A program made the position numbers and the translations under genes. Under the pieces are notes generated by a model. That model saw nothing but the letters and a program-made list of their open reading frames with translations. It was not told where the DNA came from and ran no database searches. 64,000 nt of DNA, taken from positions 80,912 through 144,911 of the forward strand of contig CAMMVF010000003.1 of NCBI GenBank assembly GCA_946500295.1. Reading direction: 5' to 3'. This document shows, piece by piece, positions 33,558 through 43,100 of the stretch. Every line of letters starts with the position of its first letter. Position 1 is the stretch's first letter. The stretch comes from an uncultured Clostridia bacterium (GTDB lineage: Bacteria > Bacillota > Clostridia > Oscillospirales > Acutalibacteraceae).

Positions 33558-33752
33558 ATGGTAAAAATCAACGGCGAAAGTCTTGATACAGGCGGAAAGC
33601 TCGTGTCTGAATATCTTTTGGAGCATGGATATGATTTAAAAAGAGTGGCGGTCGAAATAAACGGCGAAATCGTCCCGAAGGCGAAATACTCGGAGGCCAC
33701 GCTCAAGGACGGGGACACAGTGGAAATCGTCAGCTTTGTGGGGGGCGGTTAA
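33558..33752 (+). CDS. thiS: Sulfur carrier protein ThiS
   Basis: ThiS carries sulfide as a C-terminal thiocarboxylate for thiazole synthesis. The 64-residue ubiquitin-like protein has VKINGESLDTGGKLVSEYL and ends VSFVGGG, the Gly-Gly tail needed for activation by ThiF. ATG 33558 is chosen because GGAGG lies seven bases upstream; an ATG two codons earlier is too close to it. thiF starts at the next base after the stop. Confidence 0.95.
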   Translation: MVKINGESLDTGGKLVSEYLLEHGYDLKRVAVEINGEIVPKAKYSEATLKDGDTVEIVSFVGGG

Positions 33753-34391
33753 ATGGGCGCACCTACAAAAGATGAATTTATAGCCGCTCTTCAGCAGCGG
33801 CACGGAGTTGAGATGCAGCAAAAGCTTATGAACTCGAGCGTTGCTGTATGCGGCTTGGGCGGTCTCGGGTCAAACATCGCTATAGCCTTAGCCAGGGCAG
33901 GAGTAGGCAGGCTGCACCTGATTGACTTTGACAGGGTAGATATATCAAACCTCAACCGCCAGGAGTACAGGGTTTCGCAATTAGGCAAGTACAAAACCGA
34001 GGCTTTATGCGAACAGCTTAAAGATATCGCTCCCTATGTTGAGATTACAGCCGACACGGTAAAGCTTGATGAGGACAACATTCCCTCGCTGCTCAAAAAC
34101 GAGGACATCATCTGCGAGGCCTTTGACCTGCCCGAGGAAAAGGCGATGCTTGTAAATACCGTGCTTGAGTGCTTTCCCGACAAGTACTTGGTCGCGGGCT
34201 CGGGAATGGCAGGGCTTGGCTCGGCAAACAGCATAAGGACGCGCAGGGTTATGAAAAATTTTTATCTCTGCGGTGACGAGGTCAGCGCAGTGAGCGAGAC
34301 AAGCGGACTGTTTTCGGCGAGAGTAATGCTCTGCGCCGCACACGAGGCTATGATGATATTGCGGCTAATAGCAGATAAAAAAGAAGCATAA
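33753..34391 (+). CDS. thiF: ThiS adenylyltransferase ThiF
   Basis: ThiF adenylates the ThiS C-terminus. The 212-residue E1-like protein has the nucleotide fold [34 protein letters not shown] with the conserved Arg/Gln, and [10 protein letters not shown]. It is short for the family and shows no zinc CxxC pair, as in many clostridial ThiF proteins. It is contiguous with thiS and thiG. Confidence 0.93.
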   Translation: MGAPTKDEFIAALQQRHGVEMQQKLMNSSVAVCGLGGLGSNIAIALARAGVGRLHLIDFDRVDISNLNRQEYRVSQLGKYKTEALCEQLKDIAPYVEITADTVKLDEDNIPSLLKNEDIICEAFDLPEEKAMLVNTVLECFPDKYLVAGSGMAGLGSANSIRTRRVMKNFYLCGDEVSAVSETSGLFSARVMLCAAHEAMMILRLIADKKEA

Positions 34392-34408
34392 TGAAGGGAA
34401 GTAAATAT

Positions 34409-35182
34409 ATGGAAAACAACGACAAGCTTATAATCGGAGGTCACGAATTCAGCTCGAGGTTTATCCTCGGCTCGGGAAAATATTCATTAAAACTGATTGA
34501 GTCAGCCGTCAAGGACGCAGGAGCTGAGATTATCACTCTGGCTGTGCGCCGTGCAAACACAAAGGAGCATGAAAACATTCTCGACTATATTCCCAAAGGA
34601 GTAACGCTCCTGCCGAACACCTCGGGCGCAAGAAACGCCGAGGAGGCGGTGCGAATCGCCCGCCTTGCCAGAGAGCTCGGCTGCGGCGACTTCGTAAAAA
34701 TAGAGATAATGAAAGACACAAAGTACCTCCTGCCCGACAACATCGAAACGGTAAAGGCGACTGAAATTCTCGCAAAGGAGGGCTTCATCGTTATGCCCTA
34801 TATGTACCCCGACCTGAACACAGCAAGGGACTTGGTAAACGCAGGAGCCGCCGCCGTCATGCCGCTTGCCTCCCCCATCGGCTCCAACAAGGGGCTTGCC
34901 ACCCGCGATTTTATCCAGATACTTATCAATGAGATAGACTTACCTATTATAGTAGATGCAGGAATCGGCAGACCCTCGCAGGCGTGCGAGGCTATGGAGA
35001 TGGGTGCCGCCGCCATTATGGCTAACACAGCTCTTGCTACCGCAGGCGACCTGCCGCTGATGGCGAAAGCGTTCCGTCTTGCTATTGAAGCAGGCAGAGC
35101 CGCCCACCTCTCAGGACTTGGCAGAGTACTTGTACGTGGAGCCGCCGCATCAGACCCGCTGACAGGATTTTTGCACGACTGA
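34409..35182 (+). CDS. thiG: Thiazole synthase
   Basis: ThiG condenses DXP, dehydroglycine and ThiS thiocarboxylate into the thiazole. The 257-residue TIM barrel shows [20 protein letters not shown], the Schiff-base-lysine region [18 protein letters not shown], and the glycine-rich [17 protein letters not shown] and AIMANTALA segments. ATG 34409 follows AAGGGAAG; an upstream ATG overlaps the thiF stop. Confidence 0.96.
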   Translation: MENNDKLIIGGHEFSSRFILGSGKYSLKLIESAVKDAGAEIITLAVRRANTKEHENILDYIPKGVTLLPNTSGARNAEEAVRIARLARELGCGDFVKIEIMKDTKYLLPDNIETVKATEILAKEGFIVMPYMYPDLNTARDLVNAGAAAVMPLASPIGSNKGLATRDFIQILINEIDLPIIVDAGIGRPSQACEAMEMGAAAIMANTALATAGDLPLMAKAFRLAIEAGRAAHLSGLGRVLVRGAAASDPLTGFLHD

Positions 35183-35229
35183 TACAAAAAGCTAAAACAG
35201 TTTTGTGAAAGGAGTTCATTACCGCAAAG

Positions 35230-36483
35230 ATGGATAATCAATATTTTGTAGATTCGCTCTCGCTCTCCCCCGCCGCTTTGGAGAAAAAGCACCGACTTGA
35301 ATCCGATCCCTCGTCGAGAAAGAGCCACATGGAGTATCTGCCGGGTATGGAGGTAATCGAGTCCGACATCTGCGACAAGGTAATGGCGCAGATGAACAGC
35401 TACGACTACAGCCGCTACACTGCAAAGGATGTAAAAGCCGCTCTTTCGCACGAAAACTGCACCATAGATGATTTCAAAGCCCTGCTCTCCCCCGCCGCAG
35501 AGCCGTTTTTGGAGGAGATGGCACAACGGGCAAGAATAGAGACGAGAAAGCACTTCGGAAACACCGTCTACCTCTTTACCCCCTTATACATTGCCAATTA
35601 CTGTGAAAACTACTGCGTATATTGCGGCTTCAACTGCTACAACAAAATCAACAGAATGAAACTCACCTACGAGCAGATAGAGCATGAGATGAAAATCATC
35701 GCCGATTCGGGAATGGAGGAGATATTAATCCTCACCGGAGAAAGCCACAGCATGAGCGACATAAAATACATAGGCGAGGCTTGCAAGCTGGCGAGAAAGT
35801 ACTTCCGCATGGTCGGGCTGGAGATTTACCCGGTAAACGTCGAGGACTACCGCTATCTGCGTGAGTGCGGCGCTGATTATGTAACAGTATTTCAGGAAAC
35901 CTACGACCCCGACCGCTACGAACAGCTCCACCTGATGGGTCATAAGAGAGTATGGCCATACCGCTTCAATGCTCAGGAAAGGGCGCTGATGGGCGGAATG
36001 AGGGGAGTTGCCTTCTCCGCTCTTTTGGGGCTTGCCGACTTCCGCAAGGACGCACTCGCAAGCGCGCTTCACGTATATTATCTGCAAAGAAAATACCCCC
36101 ATGCCGAGATGTCCCTGTCCTGCCCGAGACTTCGCCCGATAATCAACAACGAAAAAATCAATCCTCAAGATGTAAGCGAGAGCAGGCTATGTCAGATAAT
36201 CTGCGCTTACAGAATCTTTCTGCCCTTCGTCGGCATCACCGTATCCTCCCGTGAGAGCGAAAGCTTCAGAAACGGTATTGTCAAGATAGCCGCTACCAAG
36301 GTGTCGGCGGGAGTTTCTACGGGAATCGGCGACCACGAGAGCAAATACACCGGAAAAGAAAGTGAACAGCCCGAGGGCGACGAACAGTTCGAGATAAACG
36401 ACGGCAGGAGCTTCAAAAAAATGTACAAGGACATGGCTGACGAGGGCTTACAGCCCGTGCTCAATGATTATCTCTATGTATAA
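35230..36483 (+). CDS. thiH: 2-iminoacetate synthase ThiH (radical SAM)
   Basis: ThiH cleaves tyrosine to make dehydroglycine for thiazole synthesis. The 417-residue protein has the radical-SAM cluster motif in NYCENYCVYCGFNCYN (CxxxCxxC) near residue 130, then GMEEILILTGES and YADYVTVFQETY-type blocks. It points to anaerobic thiazole synthesis, in contrast to oxygen-dependent ThiO. Its end overlaps the next gene by eight bases. Confidence 0.95.
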   Translation: MDNQYFVDSLSLSPAALEKKHRLESDPSSRKSHMEYLPGMEVIESDICDKVMAQMNSYDYSRYTAKDVKAALSHENCTIDDFKALLSPAAEPFLEEMAQRARIETRKHFGNTVYLFTPLYIANYCENYCVYCGFNCYNKINRMKLTYEQIEHEMKIIADSGMEEILILTGESHSMSDIKYIGEACKLARKYFRMVGLEIYPVNVEDYRYLRECGADYVTVFQETYDPDRYEQLHLMGHKRVWPYRFNAQERALMGGMRGVAFSALLGLADFRKDALASALHVYYLQRKYPHAEMSLSCPRLRPIINNEKINPQDVSESRLCQIICAYRIFLPFVGITVSSRESESFRNGIVKIAATKVSAGVSTGIGDHESKYTGKESEQPEGDEQFEINDGRSFKKMYKDMADEGLQPVLNDYLYV

Positions 36484-37111
36484 GGTAATATGCATAACTA
36501 ACCGCCATCTGTGTCATGGGGATTTTTTTAAAAAGATAGAACAGCTTGCGTCAAACGGGGCTGATAAAATCATTCTGCGCGAAAAAGATTTGAGCGAGGA
36601 CGAGTACCGTGAGCTTGCCAAGGCTGTAATGAAAATTTGCAGGGCTTACTCAACCCCCTGTATTCTGCACAGCTTTCCAGACGTGGCTTTAAAGCTTGGA
36701 GTCGGCGGACTCCATCTGCCTCTGCATATTCTCAGGAACTTGAGCGATGAAAAAAGAACTAAGCTCATAACAGAGCTTCCACTGCTCGGGGCTTCCTGCC
36801 ACAGCGCAGACGAAGCCAGAGAAGCCGAGGCTCTGGGCTGCAATTACATTATTGCAGGGCATATATTTGAAACCGAGTGCAAGCACGGCTTGCAGGGACG
36901 GGGACTTGAATTTTTAAAAGAGGTCAGCGAAGTTGTTCAAATCCCCATCTACGCCATCGGCGGAATCACGCCCGAAAATATCGGCAAAGTAGTTGATGCC
37001 GGCGCAAAGGGCGCTTGCGTTATGAGCGGACTTATGCAGGCTAAAAACGTCGATACCTACCTTAATCTACTGAAATTCGGAGGACATAAAGATGAAATTT
37101 ACCGGGGATGA
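36476..37111 (+). CDS. tenI: TenI/ThiE-like thiazole tautomerase
   Basis: This is a TMP-synthase-fold protein of TenI type: IITNRHLCHGDFF-like start, DKIILREKDLSEDEYRELA, a degenerate GVGGLHLP in place of the ThiE GADGVHVGQ, AGHIFETECKHGLQGRG and IYAIGGITPENIGKVV. The lost pyrophosphate-binding motif suggests tautomerase rather than synthase activity. The ATG 36476 overlaps the thiH stop. thiE follows, overlapping by 20 bases, which gives the operon both paralogues. Confidence 0.85.
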   Translation: MYKVICITNRHLCHGDFFKKIEQLASNGADKIILREKDLSEDEYRELAKAVMKICRAYSTPCILHSFPDVALKLGVGGLHLPLHILRNLSDEKRTKLITELPLLGASCHSADEAREAEALGCNYIIAGHIFETECKHGLQGRGLEFLKEVSEVVQIPIYAIGGITPENIGKVVDAGAKGACVMSGLMQAKNVDTYLNLLKFGGHKDEIYRG

Positions 37112-37730
37112 GCTGTTGCTTTACGCCGTTACTGACAGGGGCTTTGTCGGACGCTTTAGCCTTTATCAGCAGCTTGAACAGGCTTTGGCGGGCGGCGTAA
37201 GCCTTGTACAGCTTCGGGAAAAGGAGCTTGAGCTTGACGCTCTTATTGAGGAAGCCCGTCAAATAAAACGACTGTGCCACAGGTATTCAGTTCCGCTGAT
37301 AATAAATGACAACTACCTCGCCGCCGTCAAATCTGGCGCAGATGGAGTTCACGTCGGGCAGAGCGACGAGTCTGTAGCCGAAATAAGGCAAAAGGTCGGG
37401 GGCGATTTCATCATAGGCGCTACCGCCAAAACTGTGGAGCAGGCTAAAAGGGCGGAAGCCGAGGGAGCAAGCTACCTTGGCGTAGGGGCGGTGTTCCCCT
37501 CCCCTACGAAGGCAAACGCTGTTAGGATTACCCGAGAAGAGCTGAGGGATATTACAGCAAGCGTTAATATTCCCTGCGTGGCAATCGGAGGAATCACCCT
37601 TGACAATATCGACTATCTCAACGGCTGCGGTGTAAGCGGAGTGGCGGTTATCTCAAGCTTATTCGGTGCACAGGACATTGAGCTTGCGGCTAGAAAGCTC
37701 AAAGAAAGCGTTAAAGAAATTGTGAGCTGA
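37092..37730 (+). CDS. thiE: Thiamine-phosphate synthase
   Basis: ThiE joins thiazole phosphate and HMP pyrophosphate to thiamine phosphate. The 212-residue TIM barrel has the active motifs VSLVQLREKELE, PLIINDNYLAAVKSGADGVHVGQSD, LGVGAVFPSPTKANA and CVAIGGITLDNI. Its start overlaps the TenI gene. No thiC, thiD or thiM is in the window, so the pyrimidine branch must lie elsewhere or be imported. Confidence 0.95.
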   Translation: MKFTGDELLLYAVTDRGFVGRFSLYQQLEQALAGGVSLVQLREKELELDALIEEARQIKRLCHRYSVPLIINDNYLAAVKSGADGVHVGQSDESVAEIRQKVGGDFIIGATAKTVEQAKRAEAEGASYLGVGAVFPSPTKANAVRITREELRDITASVNIPCVAIGGITLDNIDYLNGCGVSGVAVISSLFGAQDIELAARKLKESVKEIVS

Positions 37731-37866
37731 CAGGTGTGAGAAGGCTTTTACCGTACTATGTACTGCTTTTTCGCAGCAAGCCCCTGCCTCTTGCACAAGG
37801 GGATTTCGACTATTCATACTGATATAAAAAATCAGAAGTAATCGACAATCAAAAATCTGATATTCC
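37731..37866. other. Intergenic region after thiE
   Basis: I see nothing beyond non-coding sequence of about 135 bases before the terminator. Confidence 0.5.
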
Positions 37867-37902
37867 AAAACAGAGCCGAGGCGTCTGCCTCGGCTCTGTT
37901 TT
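37867..37902 (+). terminator. Terminator of the thi operon
   Basis: AAAACAGAGCCGAGGC and GCCTCGGCTCTGTTTT form a perfect 16-bp stem with a GTCT loop. Confidence 0.9.
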
Positions 37903-37944
37903 CACTGTGTTTATCTTATGTATCTTTGCGCTCGACCGTTGTTT

Positions 37945-38054
37945 AAATCTTCGCCGGGGAGCTTTGCTCCTCGGGGTTGGGGGATTAAACCTCACCGAAA
38001 GACTGAATGGAACCCGCCGCCGACAGCGGCGGAGGACATCGGCAACTTGGTTAT
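37945..38054 (+). repeat. Dispersed modular repeat, copy 9 (B+C form)
   Basis: It begins AAATCTTCGCCGGGGAGC, joining the A-block start directly to block B, and ends GACATCGGCAACTTGGTTAT. Its ATAACC end supplies the stop codon of the HdeD-like gene on the minus strand. Confidence 0.9.
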
Positions 38055-38590
38055 CTTCCCTTTTCAAACACCGAAAGTACAAGACGGATACCATATATCA
38101 TAAGCAGTATCCCAATGAGAATTCCTATTGTCTGTGCAACGAAAATTAAATGAAAAACTCCATAGATTCCCGCAAGCAAAACAAGAATACCGCAAACCAG
38201 CGTCAGCACCCATCTTTTAGACCCTGCTTTTCTCGTCTTAAACGATACAGCAGCTGAGGTTATTCCACTGATAATAAGCCAACCGGCAAAGATACTGAGA
38301 ATAATAATATCAAGAAGCATACGAATACTCGGTATGAACAGCGCTAAAATTGAAACCACAGCCGCCGCAATACCTGCGACAAGTCCTAAAACGCCCATTG
38401 CCGCTTCGGTTTTTGATTTATCCTCTTTTTTACGCTTTGCCATATAATCAGCTATAGCGCAGATTCCCCATACGCCAAGTAACACAGCTACTATCCAACC
38501 GCTGTTAAGAAAAGCAACTCCCGGATAGAAGATACAGTATATCGCTGCGATGATAGAAATAACACCAAAAACACAATTAAATACTTTCAT
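38051..38590 (-). CDS. HdeD/DUF308-like membrane protein
   Basis: The 179-residue protein has about six hydrophobic segments in HdeD-like two-helix repeats (YPGVAFLNSGWIVAVLLGVWGIC, LVAGIAAAVVSILALFIPSI, LLDIIILSIFAGWLIISGIT, LVCGILVLLAGIYGVF). HdeD-family proteins are small membrane proteins with poorly known roles, linked to stress in enterobacteria. The start at 38590 follows GAGG. It ends the surface operon, 19 bases after the tail-anchored gene, and its TAA comes from repeat copy 9. Confidence 0.8.
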   Translation of the reverse strand: MKVFNCVFGVISIIAAIYCIFYPGVAFLNSGWIVAVLLGVWGICAIADYMAKRKKEDKSKTEAAMGVLGLVAGIAAAVVSILALFIPSIRMLLDIIILSIFAGWLIISGITSAAVSFKTRKAGSKRWVLTLVCGILVLLAGIYGVFHLIFVAQTIGILIGILLMIYGIRLVLSVFEKGR

Positions 38591-38609
38591 AAACAAACCT
38601 CGTTTTCGC

Positions 38610-38924
38610 TTAATCTTTGCTTACTTTAGTGCGCCTGCTATTTCTGCAGCACAGCAATATGACCAGCGCCGAGAAGAGAAATAAAAGAAAGGAAACAGTA
38701 ATACAGTCAAATATTATATCTTCTGTTGAAACGTCGTTATCGTCGGTGGAATCACCGTCAGTAGCAGGCTGCGTCGCTTCACTCGGAGCTGTTTCAATAC
38801 GGGCGACCACCTCTGTGTTTCCGTCATACTGAAATGCAGATGCAGAGGGAGTATATGTAGCAAACGCCAAGCATAGCGAAAAAAGCAACAGACACAATCC
38901 TTTAATTATTTTATTATTCCTCAT
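38610..38924 (-). CDS. Small secreted, C-terminally anchored protein of the surface operon
   Basis: The 104-residue protein has an N-terminal signal peptide (IIKGLCLLLFSLCLAFA, cleavage near PSASA), a short strand DGNTEVVARIE (about residues 34-44), a Thr/Asp/Ser-rich linker and one membrane helix (CITVSFLLFLFSALVILLCC) with a basic tail (RNSRRTKV). The strand closely matches NGDTEVTAKIE of the pilin-like protein encoded just upstream. This is the design expected of a membrane anchor for a surface fibre, which is inference. No ribosome site of the usual strength is seen, so translation may be coupled. Confidence 0.7.
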   Translation of the reverse strand: MRNNKIIKGLCLLLFSLCLAFATYTPSASAFQYDGNTEVVARIETAPSEATQPATDGDSTDDNDVSTEDIIFDCITVSFLLFLFSALVILLCCRNSRRTKVSKD

Positions 38925-38951
38925 AGTAAGCCATAACTGTGCTGTTCTTAA

Positions 38952-39563
38952 TTAAAGACCTACTATTGTACTGTAGAAGGTCATGGTATCGCTGTAATCG
39001 CCGGCAATAGCGTCAAGGTCCTGACCGTACAAAGCTCTTTGATTCAAGACAAGCGTACCATCCTGTACAGTTCCCTGTGCATCATGGTTAAAGGTGGTAA
39101 AGTGATAACCGTTCACCCCGGGCGAGCCGTCGGCATTTATAGCCGTCTGGTCGGTGAGGTTACTATCGTTTACTATGCCTGTGTAAATGTCATAGGGAAT
39201 CTCAAACGGAGCACCTACACTCTGCTGTGTAAGATAGTACTGATTGTCCTCTTCATCATATCCCTGTACATATACGGAAACCGCTCCGCTTGTCATGTTG
39301 AGTTCGGTCGCCTCAACCTCAAAGTCGGAATAAACGTAGCTGTCGGTATCTGTCTCGGGCTGTTCCAGCGTACCAAAATCGACCTTATCGGGAATTGTGA
39401 TTACATAGCTCACCTCTCCGGGAGTGCTTCCCTCGATTTTAGCTGTAACTTCGGTATCGCCGTTTGGGTCTTCATTTGTCAGGGTAGCGGCAGACGCCGA
39501 TACTACAGCCGCAGTGGCAAGCAATCCGGCAAGTAAAACTGTGAAAATCTTCTTTGCTTTCAT
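38952..39563 (-). CDS. Secreted pilin-like surface protein
   Basis: The 203-residue protein has a clear signal peptide (MKAKKIFTVLLAGLLATAAV, cut after VSASA), then NGDTEVTAKIEGS and a beta-rich domain (VSYVITIPDKVDFGTL, FEVEATELNMTSGAVSVYVQ, ending YSDTMTFYSTIVGL). It lacks a sortase signal and membrane anchor. The aromatic-hydrophobic end and two-layer beta pattern resemble WxL-like or fimbrial subunits, but I cannot assign a family. The start at 39563 follows AAAGGATG. It sits between a membrane-anchored ectodomain gene and the tail-anchored gene. Confidence 0.7.
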   Translation of the reverse strand: MKAKKIFTVLLAGLLATAAVVSASAATLTNEDPNGDTEVTAKIEGSTPGEVSYVITIPDKVDFGTLEQPETDTDSYVYSDFEVEATELNMTSGAVSVYVQGYDEEDNQYYLTQQSVGAPFEIPYDIYTGIVNDSNLTDQTAINADGSPGVNGYHFTTFNHDAQGTVQDGTLVLNQRALYGQDLDAIAGDYSDTMTFYSTIVGL

Positions 39564-39625
39564 TAAAAACATCCTTTCAAAATAAAATTTATTGATAAGA
39601 GCGTTTTTTCTGCAACGCTTCTTAA

Positions 39626-40126
39626 TCACTTAACTATCAGCTTCAGTTCCGACTCTGCGGAATTCAGGGGTTCATGCTCATCATCAAGGGTAACACAGCG
39701 GTAAGATACTATTGCGGTGTATTCGCCCGGCTCAAGCGTTTGTGACAAGGGGACATCCGTCAGCCCGTAGCCCGGTTCAAGCAGATCTGACTCATACAGC
39801 ACCGTACCGTCCTCAAGCTTCAGCGTGGCATAAAATCCGCACTCATTCGCCTTTGGATTCCCGATACTCAAATGCAGGCTTGTATCACCCGAATTCATTT
39901 CAGCAGTGCCATAGCCAGGTATTTGAATACCGACATCGGACTGAGAGGAGGCTTCGTCCTCAACGCCCGTATCCCAGCCATCGCTTATTCTTCCGACAAC
40001 TCCAGTTGAGCTTGGCGCCTTCCCGGCGAAGAAGTTGTTATACACAACAACTCCGCCGATTGATATAAGTGCCAGAATTAAAATTACGATTATTACTGTT
40101 ATCAGCTTTTTCTTTGACTTATCCAA
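39626..40126 (-). CDS. N-terminally membrane-anchored beta-rich ectodomain protein
   Basis: The 166-residue protein starts MDKSKKKLITVIIVILILAL, a non-cleaved membrane anchor, then a linker and a domain with IQIPGYGTAEMNSGDTSLHL, NECGFYATLKLEDGTVLYES and GEYTAIVSYRCVTLDDEH. The two cysteines may bond. The pattern suits an immunoglobulin-like fold outside the membrane. It overlaps the stop of the large surface protein gene by eight bases and precedes the pilin-like gene, so an assembly or chaperone role at the membrane is possible but not shown. Confidence 0.68.
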   Translation of the reverse strand: MDKSKKKLITVIIVILILALISIGGVVVYNNFFAGKAPSSTGVVGRISDGWDTGVEDEASSQSDVGIQIPGYGTAEMNSGDTSLHLSIGNPKANECGFYATLKLEDGTVLYESDLLEPGYGLTDVPLSQTLEPGEYTAIVSYRCVTLDDEHEPLNSAESELKLIVK

Positions 40127-43100
40127 TATTATTCCTTCTTCTTAAAACTATGATAAAGGTCAACGACGCCAGCGCAAGCAGAATGATTACAGGGTAAGCT
40201 ACGTCTCCTGTATTTACAGCTTTACCGTTATTGCCCGATACTGAGTCTTTTTCAGTATTATCTTGCGCATTGTCATCTGTCACAGTCTGAGTATTATTAT
40301 CCTCATTATCGACAAGTGCAAATGATGCAGGCTCGGCAACCGTAAATACGGCAATACCGTCTTTAACCGATTCAGGCTCATAGTATGTGAGCTGACCATC
40401 CGCATCCAAGACGGCAAGCTGAACTTTTTCACTGTCAACGGGTACTGTAAGCTTTAGCTCCCCCTGACACCAAAGCTCAGCAGGAATGTAGTTCCCGTTT
40501 CTGTCAGAAAGAGAAACCTCATACATACTCAAAATATTTCTTCCGCCGAGCTTTGATGTGAGCGCATTGTAAACCGCACTGTCCTCTGCGCAGGGGCTGT
40601 AACCAACCTGCAAATCCTCGTGCATACTGCCTGCGACAGTGATGTTATTGCCTGCGGATTTAACACTGTACTTGAGGAAGTTGCCCTTAATACTCGGGTA
40701 GCCCTTGTTTAGAATTGAATTGTGCACCCAAATCACCGTATCATCGCTGACCGAATTAAGCTCATCGACAAAGCTCTCGGTCATAAAATCTGTGCTTTTC
40801 GATATTCCGTTATTCGTGATGTCAGGCATCTGCGTCGAATCAGAGCCGACTGCACTCAGTCCGCTTATCGTGCTGTAAAATACGTTTGTAATTGTTAAAC
40901 TATCGTTTAATCCCGCAATAGAGCCTGTCGTGCTCTCAGAGCCAGCGCTTACAGCGCCGGAATTGTACGAGCTTTCGATTATACCGCTATTGCTGCCGGC
41001 AAGTCCGCCGGAAATCTGACTGCTTGAAGTGCCGATTTTAGCGTTGTTTACACAGCCGTAGATTGTACCGGTATTTGCGCCTGCAATACCGCCGCACTGT
41101 GTGCCCGTTATAACAGAGGCGTTGCGGCAGCCTGTGATTGCACCGTTGTTTTCGCCTGCAATACCGCCGCTTATCTCGCCCTTAATATTCGAGTTCAGAG
41201 ATGCCGCCTCTATGGACAGACCGTTATAATGTATAGTACCCGTTGTGAAGTTTACGCCGCTTATGCAGTGATCTATCGTACCGTTGTTTACTGCGGCAAC
41301 TCCGCCCGCTGTCTGTGAGGAAGCTGTAAAGCTGCACTTAAACACCATTAAATCCTTTACAGCACCTGATTCGCCTATAATTTCAAAAAGACCTCCGTAT
41401 TCAGCACAGCCTACATTAAGCCCTATAATGCAGTAGCCGTTGCCGTCAAAGCTTCCGTTAAACGGCTTGTTATCGGCTGCGCTGCCGATACCCTGAATCC
41501 ACTGAGAATCGGCAGGGGCGATTATATTGTTTTCGAGAATGTAGCTTTGTGAGCCGTAGGCTTCATAATCGCTTCTTATAAGATTCGACAGTGTTACAAG
41601 GTCGTCGTAGGTTCTGATTATGAAATTTCCGTCATCGTCCCTGTCAAAGGCGTCGGGTTCGGAATAGGTATTTGAGTAAGCGTCCTTATATGAAAGATAG
41701 TAAACCGTTCCGCCCTCAAACACGGGGTAATCGTCCGGTGTTTCGCCATTGTCGATATTCTGATACCAGACCTGAGTACCGTCTGTAACTTTGTTGTTGA
41801 GCAGATAGGCTACCTCGCCGCTTGCGAACTGCTCAGGAGTTTTGGTAATTGCGCTTGTATCGGTAAGCTGGGTGTCGATACAATAGCAGTTGCTTATCAA
41901 ACCGTTGCCGTCGCCTCTGATACCGCCGATATTGTCATCACCCGTTCCGACAACACTGCCAACATTGAAACAATTATTTATTGCTCCATTACCCGTGTAG
42001 GTGTTTTGACCTCTAATCGAGCCGACATATACAAAACCTGTAACAGAGCCTGCGTTATAGCAATTATATATCCTTCCTCCGTAGGTTGAGCCTACAATTC
42101 CGCCTACTCCCTGATTGCCGACAACCGTTGCTTCGCTGAAGCAGTGCTGCACGGTAACGCCGGAGTTATTATTGCGGCCTAAAATTCCGCCCACTCCGTA
42201 GTTGCCTGCGAAGTAGCTGTTTATAAGCCCAACGTTGTATATATCCGCTCCGCCTCTGGTATAGCCGAACAACCCGACATTATCTGCGCTTGAATCATTG
42301 AAATAAAGCCCGCTAATCGTATGGCGCTGACCGTCAAACTGACCGGTATAGGAATCATCCTGAGTTCCTATCGGAGTCCACTCTCTCACGGCACTTGACT
42401 GTGCGCTTACTTCACCGTCATTTACCACAATATCCTTAACGAGCACGGCGTTTGCCGCGCTGTTTTGACTATCAAAATCGGCATGAGTGCTGTCGCCGTT
42501 TACAAGGGAAGCAAACCAGTAAAGCTGACCTGCATTGCTGATTTCATAAACGCCGTCGCTGTTTAAAACTGCGGGCTGGTATTGGTCACAGATTGTACAA
42601 AAGCCGTTTTCGTTATATTGATGCACATGGTCGGAGTAGAAATTGGTCATGTAAATTCGCTCGGCAAGCTTTGCGTCAATATAGTTTGTCATTACATAAC
42701 CGATGGTTTTCCTTTCGGAATCCGTTGCCGGCTGATTGAGCAAATCCTCAGTCATAAGCAAGAGATTAATCTCCCTCGGCTGTCTGATATTGTCCTTGGC
42801 TGCTGAATAATTGAACAGATAGTTAGCGCCGCCTGCTGTCAGCTTATTATCAGTTGCGTTCTCAATCGTGCCGGTAAAATACTGGAGCTTCGTCGTTGAG
42901 TCATCCTCGCTGTAATTATCCTGAACATAAAGCTTGCTTTGACCCACCTGTTGAGCATACTTATAGCTGGAATAATCATTATCATCCCACTTGCTTCCGT
43001 CGATTCCAAAAGCGTTAAGCAGGGAGTAAGACAAGCCCGCCGAGTCCGTCTCGAGCTGAGCTTTATATTCCGAGGAAAGGTCAAGCCTTCTGATAAAGAC

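Noticed and set aside
34798..35553. 251-codon minus-strand frame across thiG and thiH
   Set aside because: It covers the thiG-thiH junction antisense; both of those genes are secure and nothing supports the opposite frame.
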